Positions 6,983-12,594 of a stretch of 12,594 nucleotides of DNA are shown here, piece after piece. The notes under the pieces are model-generated. The model was given only the letters and a program-made list of their open reading frames with translations. It did no database searches and was not told the DNA's origin. The stretch comes from an uncultured Butyrivibrio sp. (GTDB lineage: Bacteria > Bacillota > Clostridia > Lachnospirales > Lachnospiraceae): assembly GCF_947169445.1 (NCBI RefSeq), contig NZ_CAMVPU010000081.1, positions 1 to 12,594 of the forward strand, read 5' to 3'. Both the position numbers and the translations under genes were made by a program. The first letter of the stretch is position 1. Every line of letters begins with the position of its first letter.

Positions 6983-7022
6983 GGATGAGTATAACAATAG
7001 ATTGTGCTCATCCTTTTTCTTT
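6983..7022 (+). terminator. Rho-independent terminator after the peptide gene
   Basis: GGATGAG (6983-6989) pairs with CTCATCC (7007-7013), and an inner ACAA/TTGT pairing with a TAGA tetraloop lies between them. TTTTTCTTT follows at 7014-7022. This closes the partner-switching and peptide transcript. Confidence 0.8.
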
Positions 7023-7048
7023 GCCAAATGGGCCTGGCGTGTTATAAT
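7021..7048 (+). promoter_or_regulatory. Putative sigma-A promoter of the class A PBP gene
   Basis: TTGCCA (7021-7026) and TATAAT (7043-7048) have a 16-bp spacer and lie 57 bp before the PBP start. The -35 box shares its first bases with the T-tract of the preceding terminator, a very compact arrangement. Confidence 0.6.
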
Positions 7049-7105
7049 AATGAGTTGTATTATGCGAGCTATTATGTAGCGCTTTTAATTTGAGAGGTTT
7101 AGTTT

Positions 7106-9829
7106 ATGAACTATGGTAAAAGAGGTATCGTGGAGCAGGCGAGAGCGCTTAATTCCGGTACCGATAAATGGGGCAAGAAGATAAGCCTGTTTGGCCTGTA
7201 TATCTTGCTGGCGGCGATAATTGGTACTGTTATAATAGGCGCCAGTGCCGGACTTGGCGTCTTCAACGGAATCAGGGATACAGCTCCTGATATTACCAAT
7301 ATCAATGTAACGCCTAAGGGTTTTTCCACATTTGTTTATGATACAGATGGCAATCAGATAGCCAAGCTGGTTTCGACGGATTCCAACCGTATTCCTGTAA
7401 CATGGGATATGATACCTGAGAATCTTGCCCATGCCTTTGTGGCAATCGAGGATGCGAGATTTTATGAGCATAACGGAATCGATATTCAGGGTATTATAAG
7501 AGCGGGTGTTGTAGGTATTACTTCAGGTAATTTCTCAGAGGGTGCCAGTACCATAACCCAGCAGCTTCTTAAGAATAATGTCTTTTCCGGATGGACCAAT
7601 GAGAGTAAGCTCCAGAGTGTTAAGCGTAAGATTCAGGAGCAGTACCTGGCAGTTCAGCTTGAGAAGACAATGTCCAAGGAAGATATTCTTCTTAACTATA
7701 TGAACACCATCAACCTTGGTTCTAATACCTTGGGTGTTCAGGCGGCATCACTTCGTTATTTCAATAAATCAGTCAGTGAGCTTTCTCTTTCGGAATGTGC
7801 TGTAATTGCTGCTATAACTCAGAACCCCAGCAGATTTAATCCTATTACTCATCCTGAGAAGAATGCTGAGAGAAGAAAAAAGGTTCTTGGCAACATGCTT
7901 GAACAGGGCTATGTAACTCAGATCGAGTATGATCAGGCCATGACGGATGATGTTTATTCGAGAATTCAGAATGTCAACCAGGAAACAGGTGGCGATACTA
8001 CCATCAATTCATACTTTGTAGATGCGCTTACCAATGATGTTTTAGATGATCTTATTGCAGCCGGATATAATGAAACTCAGGCTTATACACTTTTATATAG
8101 TGGTGGACTTAAGATTTATTCAACACAGGATCCTGAAATTCAGGCAATCTGTGATGATGTTTTCCAGGATGAAGAGAATTATCCTGCAGGAACCAAGTGG
8201 CTTCTTAGCTATGAATTATCGGTACAGGCTGCTGATGGAACTGTGACTAACCACAGTAGTGAGATGTTCCAGTCTTACTTTAAACAGCAGACTAAGAGCT
8301 TTAATATGCTCTTTTCCTCTAAGGAGGATGCAGAGTCGGCTATTGAGAATTATAAGGCTGCCAATATGAGCGAGACAGACACTGTTCTTGGTGAGAAGTA
8401 CACGCTTACACCTCAGCCTCAGGTTTCTATAACAGTAGAAGAGCAGAGCACAGGATATGTTGTTGCTATGGTAGGTGGCCGTGGACAGAAGACGGCCAGC
8501 AGAACGCTTAACAGGGCTACAGATACCTATCGTCAGCCGGGTTCAACATTTAAGGTTCTTTCTACCTATGCCCCTGGAATTGACAGTGCGGGACTTACAC
8601 TTGCAACGGTATTTAATGATGCACCTTTTGCTTATGATGATGGAACGCTTGTAAAGAACTGGTGGGGATCCTCTTATAGAGGTCTTAACACAGTCAGAAC
8701 TGCCATTAAGGATTCAATGAATGTTATTGCAGTAGAGGCATTTACACTCATTACTCCTCAGCTTGGTTTTGATTATCTTAAGAACTTTGGATTTACAACA
8801 CTTACCGATGGAACAACAATAAATGGTAAGGTGTATTCAGATATTCAGCAGTCTACTGCACTTGGTGGTCTGACTTATGGTGTTAAGAATATTGAGCTTA
8901 ACGCTGCCTATGCTTCTATAGCTAATGGTGGTATTTATGTAGAGCCCAAGCTTTATACCAAGGTTGTTGACCATGATGGAAATGTTATCCTGGATAATAC
9001 TGAGGCTAAGGCCAAGAGAATTATCAAGGAGACTACCGCATTCCTACTTACTAGTGCCATGGAGGATGTTGTTACTGCAGGTACTGCTACTTCAGTTAAT
9101 TTTGGAACTACTCAGATTGCCGGTAAGACTGGTACTACGTCAGATTATAAGGATGTATGGTTTGCCGGATATACTAATTACTATACAGCTACTACCTGGA
9201 CAGGTTATGACAACAATGTGAGCATGAAGGATTCTGCAGAAAAGAATCTGTCGAAGACTATGTGGAGAAAGGTCATGTCCAGGATCCACGAGAATCTGCC
9301 TTACTCTTCCTTTGGAGTTCCTTCAGGTATTGTAACTGCTACTGTTTGTTCCAGATCCGGTAAGGCACCGATTGAAGGTCTTTGTAACGGAACGCTTCAC
9401 AGTGAGTATTTCGAAGAGGGTACAGTTCCTACTGAGAGCTGTGATGTTCACTATGCTGGAACGATGTGTGCAATTGATGGTTGCCCAGCAACTGAGTTCT
9501 GTCCATTTAAGACAGCAGGTGTATTTGAGCTTGAACCTGAGGTTCCGGCAGCACTTCAGTCCGGATTTGTAAATTATACACCTACGAATTCAGCGTACAC
9601 TACTGTAGTTGATGAAGAGGGAAATGAGACACGAATACTTAACACCTGTCATCATACCGCGGAATTTATGACTCAGGAAGGAATAGATGGTATTATCGCG
9701 ATGGAGCAGGCTAATGCGATCGCAGCTGCTCAGGCAGCGCAGGCTGCAGCAGGCGAGGGCGCCGCGCAGGAACAGGCTACTGATTCAGTGGTGAATGATG
9801 TGCCTGCTGATGTTTCAGCCGGAAACTGA
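7106..9829 (+). CDS. Bifunctional class A penicillin-binding protein (PBP1A type)
   Basis: This 907-aa membrane-anchored peptidoglycan synthase polymerises lipid II and cross-links the strands outside the membrane. It has a short cytoplasmic N-terminus, a membrane anchor at about 27-53, and a GT51 glycosyltransferase domain at about 85-270 with catalytic Glu in AIEDARFYEH (E115) plus GASTITQQLLKN and GVQAASLRYFNK motifs. The transpeptidase domain, about 430-700, has PGSTFK (S480, K483), SMN (537-539) and KTGT (674-677); all key residues are intact. The tail from 735 has seven cysteines (748, 760, 779, 788, 793, 799, 848) and ends in an Ala/Gln-rich low-complexity stretch. A GAGAGG site lies 8 nt before ATG. 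It has its own promoter and terminator, so it is likely monocistronic. Confidence 0.95.
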   Translation: MNYGKRGIVEQARALNSGTDKWGKKISLFGLYILLAAIIGTVIIGASAGLGVFNGIRDTAPDITNINVTPKGFSTFVYDTDGNQIAKLVSTDSNRIPVTWDMIPENLAHAFVAIEDARFYEHNGIDIQGIIRAGVVGITSGNFSEGASTITQQLLKNNVFSGWTNESKLQSVKRKIQEQYLAVQLEKTMSKEDILLNYMNTINLGSNTLGVQAASLRYFNKSVSELSLSECAVIAAITQNPSRFNPITHPEKNAERRKKVLGNMLEQGYVTQIEYDQAMTDDVYSRIQNVNQETGGDTTINSYFVDALTNDVLDDLIAAGYNETQAYTLLYSGGLKIYSTQDPEIQAICDDVFQDEENYPAGTKWLLSYELSVQAADGTVTNHSSEMFQSYFKQQTKSFNMLFSSKEDAESAIENYKAANMSETDTVLGEKYTLTPQPQVSITVEEQSTGYVVAMVGGRGQKTASRTLNRATDTYRQPGSTFKVLSTYAPGIDSAGLTLATVFNDAPFAYDDGTLVKNWWGSSYRGLNTVRTAIKDSMNVIAVEAFTLITPQLGFDYLKNFGFTTLTDGTTINGKVYSDIQQSTALGGLTYGVKNIELNAAYASIANGGIYVEPKLYTKVVDHDGNVILDNTEAKAKRIIKETTAFLLTSAMEDVVTAGTATSVNFGTTQIAGKTGTTSDYKDVWFAGYTNYYTATTWTGYDNNVSMKDSAEKNLSKTMWRKVMSRIHENLPYSSFGVPSGIVTATVCSRSGKAPIEGLCNGTLHSEYFEEGTVPTESCDVHYAGTMCAIDGCPATEFCPFKTAGVFELEPEVPAALQSGFVNYTPTNSAYTTVVDEEGNETRILNTCHHTAEFMTQEGIDGIIAMEQANAIAAAQAAQAAAGEGAAQEQATDSVVNDVPADVSAGN

Positions 9830-9842
9830 TTATAACAAAAAT

Positions 9843-9903
9843 AAAAAGACTAATTCCTACGGTTTAAAAGTTGAGTAAACCGTAAACAGGAATTAGTCTT
9901 TTT
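9843..9903. terminator. Strong bidirectional terminator between convergent genes
   Basis: A 16-bp perfect outer stem (9843-9858 with 9888-9903) starts with AAAAAGACTAATTCCT and ends in the complementary T-rich arm. An 8-bp inner stem ACGGTTTA/TAAACCGT (9859-9866 with 9876-9883) closes a 9-nt loop, with a 4-nt AAAC bulge on the right. A-rich and T-rich flanks let it end the plus-strand PBP transcript and the minus-strand MATE/radical SAM transcript. Confidence 0.92.
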
Positions 9904-9917
9904 CTTTTAATTGCGCT

Positions 9918-10901
9918 TCACACACCAGTGAGATCAAACTGTGGAATAAAGCTTTCTTTGGCAGTTTCACCAATTTGCATGAAGCCGTTTGTAACTCCGA
10001 TTTGCGCTGCATAGTCGATAAGGCTGTCGTATTCCGCTTGGGCGACTTTGCGGTCTATTTCGGCGAAGCCTTCAAGGTTACCGCTTGGAGTGTACTGATT
10101 CATTAGACTGATGAAGATATTGTTGCCATATCTGTCATAAAGGTATTTGACGATGAGTTTGGCCTGGATCAGCATGCCGGGCATTAAGAGGTGCCGTACG
10201 ACTACGCCCTTTTGCAATATCTTTTCAGTATGTGCTCTGATGGTTTGTTTATCAGTATTATTATCTATGGCGGCTTTCTCAGGACAATCTTTTTCGATAA
10301 ATAGGCAGGCGGGCTGCTGGCGAACCATTTCGTCTATTGCGGCCCTGGCTGCTTGAACATATCCATGGGCGTTACTATATTTTATGGCATCTCTTTCCCT
10401 GATGTATTTAAGGTCAGGCAGATAAATGTCTATAAGACCGTCAAGGCTCTTTACTGCATCCAGGTTCAAATAAGATGAGGTGTTGAAGAGAAAGGGCAGT
10501 GTAAGGCCTTTGGATTTGGCTATTTCTATGGCGGTTCTGATGGTGGGGATGAACATGTCGCCGGTGACCAGGTTTATGTTATTGGCACCCTTGTCCTCTA
10601 GTTCAAAAAATATGTCTACCAGTCTATCAATAGATATTTTTTTCCCTACTTCACCCCTGCTTATGGCTTTATTCTGGCAGAAAACACAGCCCATATTGCA
10701 GCCGGAAAAGAATACAGTGCCGGAGCCGGATGAACCTGAAATACAGGGCTCTTCCCACATATGAAGGGCAGCGCGGCTTACATGAAGGGCAGATTTTTCT
10801 TTACAAAAACCAACGGTTTCATATCTGTTGACACCGCAGTTTCTAGGGCAGAGGTGACAGCTCTTATATTCAATTAGTTCTTTATCTAAAGATACGTTCA
10901 T
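9918..10901 (-). CDS. PflX-like radical SAM protein (COG1313 type)
   Basis: This 327-aa cytoplasmic iron-sulfur protein has the radical SAM cluster motif C68-x3-C72-x2-C75 (SGCNMGCVFCQN), which binds a [4Fe-4S] cluster and cleaves S-adenosylmethionine. A cysteine-rich N-terminus, C15-x2-C18-x3-C22 then C33 (CHLCPRNCGVNR, GFC), is characteristic of the PflX family named after pyruvate formate-lyase activases. The substrate of that family is unknown to me, and no glycyl-radical enzyme lies nearby. Downstream motifs include LVTGDMFIPT, DIYLPDLKY and NQYTPSG. ATG 10901 is preferred; a TTG at 10910 has better spacing to a weak AGG site, and the two give nearly the same protein. The gene starts within 11 bp of the MATE stop, suggesting translational coupling. 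Confidence 0.88.
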   Translation of the reverse strand: MNVSLDKELIEYKSCHLCPRNCGVNRYETVGFCKEKSALHVSRAALHMWEEPCISGSSGSGTVFFSGCNMGCVFCQNKAISRGEVGKKISIDRLVDIFFELEDKGANNINLVTGDMFIPTIRTAIEIAKSKGLTLPFLFNTSSYLNLDAVKSLDGLIDIYLPDLKYIRERDAIKYSNAHGYVQAARAAIDEMVRQQPACLFIEKDCPEKAAIDNNTDKQTIRAHTEKILQKGVVVRHLLMPGMLIQAKLIVKYLYDRYGNNIFISLMNQYTPSGNLEGFAEIDRKVAQAEYDSLIDYAAQIGVTNGFMQIGETAKESFIPQFDLTGV

Positions 10902-10911
10902 ACAATGCAAA

Positions 10912-12315
10912 TTAACCTATATTATTATGGGGGTTTTTAGATAAATTATGTTTTCTGATGTAGTACAGGTAGTAAATCAGGAATAACAGTGACGTGGTTC
11001 CCCAGGTAATAGGATAGCTGGTCTCAACGGTTTCAATGGTCCTGTTCATTGGAAATACAATAAGTATCCATGCTACTCTCAGAACACAGATTCCGCTTAG
11101 GGTTATGAGCATGGGCATAAGCGCTGTGCCGATTCCGCGCAGAACACCGGAAAAAATCTCTACACCTATATATAGGCAGTAGAAGGGCGCCAGGAACTTG
11201 ATCATCTGGATTCCAATATTAATTACGTTTATATCATCGACAAAGATGTACAGGAAGCCTTTTCCCCATATGTAGAGGATTGTGCTTAAAGGAATTGTGA
11301 TCACTGCAGCAATGATAAAGGCCTGCTGGGCGCTCTTTCTTACTCTGTCGTATTTGCCTGCGCCGAAGTTCTGTCCGGCAAAGGTGGTAACGGCAGTTCC
11401 AAGGGAGCTGATAGTCATCCAGAATAAAACGTCTATTTTGCCATAGGCGGCCCAGGCAGCAGTTACATCTTTTCCGAACTCATTGATAGAAGCCTGAATG
11501 AGAACGTTGGAAAGAGTGTACATTGTGCTCTGAATTCCGGCAGGAAGGCCGATACGGATTATTCTAAGGAGCATTTCATGATCGATTCGTATCTGAGACA
11601 GATATAGCTTATAGGAATCATCGCTTCTTATCAGCATCACTACGATTATAACGGCGCTGATTATCTGGCATAGGATTGTTGCAACGGCAACGCCGATAAC
11701 ACCCTGGGTTATTCCCATTTTGCCAAGACCGAGAACTATTACAAAGAGAATATCTAAAAGGATATTAACGAAACAGCTTATGATCAGTACATACAGTGGC
11801 CTTTTGGAATCACCGATGGCACGTAGGATGCCGGCCCCCATGTTGTATACCAGATTTGCTATCATTCCCAGGAAAAAGATTCTAAGGTATACAGTAGAAG
11901 CTTCTACTACCTCTATAGGCGTATTCATTGCACCGATTATCCATGAGGAAGTCAGTATTCCGACAATAGTGATAAAGATGCCTCCAATGATGGCAAGTGC
12001 TATTGCAGTATGGACAGCTTTTTTTACTTCGTCTTTTCTGCCTGCACCATAGAATTGAGCGATAACTACTGTGGCACCGGAGGATAATCCCATGAAAAAG
12101 CCTACAAAAAGATTTACTACCATGGCTGCAGAACCGCCAACGGCTGCAAGGGCGTCACTTCCGACGGCCTTTCCGACTATGATGGCATCTACAGTATTGT
12201 AGAACTGCTGGAAAAAAGCTCCCAAAAGAAGTGCCCAGAAATATTTGAGCATATTCTTCCATATGGAGCCTTCTGTTATCTGATTATTGGTTGTATTATT
12301 TAATCCCTTTTTCAT
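10912..12315 (-). CDS. MATE-family multidrug/toxin efflux transporter
   Basis: This 467-aa inner-membrane protein has about twelve membrane helices and two homologous MatE halves. Family features are visible: QFYNTVDAIIVGKAVGSDALAAVGG near the first helices, GILRAIGDSKRPL at 162-174, FAGQNFGAGKYDRVRKS at 312-328 in the matching position of the second half, and VLRGIGTALMPM at 391-402. The family exports cationic compounds by coupling to Na+ or H+; neither substrate nor ion can be told from sequence. The length is normal. Start ATG 12315 has GGTGAT 6 nt upstream. It is the first gene of a minus-strand pair with the radical SAM protein and has a long leader with possible attenuation. Confidence 0.93.
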   Translation of the reverse strand: MKKGLNNTTNNQITEGSIWKNMLKYFWALLLGAFFQQFYNTVDAIIVGKAVGSDALAAVGGSAAMVVNLFVGFFMGLSSGATVVIAQFYGAGRKDEVKKAVHTAIALAIIGGIFITIVGILTSSWIIGAMNTPIEVVEASTVYLRIFFLGMIANLVYNMGAGILRAIGDSKRPLYVLIISCFVNILLDILFVIVLGLGKMGITQGVIGVAVATILCQIISAVIIVVMLIRSDDSYKLYLSQIRIDHEMLLRIIRIGLPAGIQSTMYTLSNVLIQASINEFGKDVTAAWAAYGKIDVLFWMTISSLGTAVTTFAGQNFGAGKYDRVRKSAQQAFIIAAVITIPLSTILYIWGKGFLYIFVDDINVINIGIQMIKFLAPFYCLYIGVEIFSGVLRGIGTALMPMLITLSGICVLRVAWILIVFPMNRTIETVETSYPITWGTTSLLFLIYYLYYIRKHNLSKNPHNNIG

Positions 12316-12342
12316 TCCTTTATCACCAAAGCTAAAAAATAA

Positions 12343-12391
12343 AACTCAGTAGTGAGCGATTGATTTATGAACTGAGTTATTATGATAAATC
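12343..12391 (-). promoter_or_regulatory. Possible attenuator in the MATE leader
   Basis: On the minus strand AACTCAGT (12378-12371) pairs perfectly with ACTGAGTT (12350-12343), followed by TTATTTTTT, a terminator-like hairpin 28 bp before the MATE start. An alternative stem GATTTAT (12391-12385) with ATAAATC (12368-12362) would enclose the 5' arm of the hairpin and use bases of its 20-nt loop, so the two cannot form together as nested stems. This is a terminator/antiterminator layout. No known riboswitch class is recognised. Confidence 0.4.
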
Positions 12392-12394
12392 TAT

Positions 12395-12414
12395 TTGAAT
12401 TAATTATAATTCAA
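12395..12414. repeat. AT-rich palindrome in the MATE upstream region
   Basis: TTGAATTA and TAATTCAA form a perfect 8-bp inverted repeat around ATTA. On the minus strand it contains TATAAT (12408-12403), so it may be an operator over a -10 box. No good -35 was found, and AT-rich DNA makes chance dyads common. Confidence 0.35.
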
Positions 12415-12564
12415 TTTTGCGTAAGGTATTATTTTATCATAACAATAGGTGTTTGTAAGTAGTAAAAATGTGCAAAGCTTTTGGATGATATAAGTATATT
12501 AGTGTTGAAATTTTACGTTACAATGTTACTGTTCACTCGCAATGTCATTAAGTTAAGATGTTTT

Positions 12565-12592
12565 GAGTTAGATTCTTTATAGGGTCTAACTC
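12565..12592. repeat. Inverted repeat at the right edge, possible terminator
   Basis: GAGTTAGA (12565-12572) and TCTAACTC (12585-12592) are perfect complements with a 12-nt loop. The window ends two bases later with TT, so a T-tract of a plus-strand terminator may continue outside. The 170 bp between the MATE upstream palindrome and this element contain no ORF, tRNA or other feature that I can support. Confidence 0.35.
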
Positions 12593-12594
12593 TT

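Noticed and set aside
6961..7047. 28-codon plus-strand ORF after the peptide gene
   Set aside because: It runs through the terminator stem and the PBP promoter and has no ribosome binding site.
12415..12564. Possible structured RNA or small gene in the right-hand intergenic region
   Set aside because: Only scattered short AT-rich dyads and a GTTAC direct repeat near 12519-12528 were seen; no ORF with a ribosome binding site and no known RNA motif.
1..12594. CRISPR array, insertion sequence, tRNA or phage attachment site
   Set aside because: No regularly spaced repeats, transposase, tRNA cloverleaf or integrase is seen anywhere in the window.

Overview
The window looks like chromosomal DNA of a low-to-moderate GC Gram-positive anaerobe of the Clostridia, most likely a Lachnospiraceae member of the Butyrivibrio/Pseudobutyrivibrio kind. 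The basis is the 23S rRNA 3' end, strong AGGAGG-type ribosome binding sites, the class A PBP tail, a COG1313-type radical SAM protein and the style of the RsbW/PP2C/STAS proteins. The genus is inference.

Left edge (1-955): the last bases of a 23S rRNA gene, with no 5S gene following it. A convergent minus-strand gene comes next, encoding a single-chain XRE helix-turn-helix plus receiver-domain regulator (115-717). The 238-bp divergent gap to the next gene holds a plausible promoter for the regulator and two dyad-symmetric elements.

Core (956-6957): a plus-strand, co-oriented cluster built around partner switching. It encodes an RsbW/SpoIIAB-type GHKL kinase, a 394-aa protein of no recognised family, a 451-aa protein that looks like two degenerate acetyltransferase-like halves, a membrane dCache-HAMP-PP2C (RsbU/SpoIIE-type) phosphatase, a STAS anti-sigma-antagonist-like protein, and a 66-aa peptide with a double-glycine leader. 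Gaps between genes are 21-92 bp and each gene has its own Shine-Dalgarno site. The kinase, phosphatase and STAS protein form a complete phosphorylation switch: a signal sensed outside the cell would activate the phosphatase, dephosphorylate the STAS serine and change what the kinase binds. No sigma factor is encoded here, so the regulated target may be a sigma factor elsewhere or one of the two unknown proteins. The peptide gene also has its own good promoter and is closed by a terminator. This cluster is the most likely place for an undescribed system.

Right part (7021-12594): a promoter whose -35 box touches that terminator drives a bifunctional class A penicillin-binding protein with a cysteine-rich and alanine-rich tail. 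A strong bidirectional terminator separates it from a convergent two-gene minus-strand operon: a MATE-family transporter followed, almost without a gap, by a PflX-like radical SAM protein. The MATE leader has a terminator-like hairpin and an overlapping alternative stem, suggesting attenuation. The last 180 bp hold no recognisable gene.
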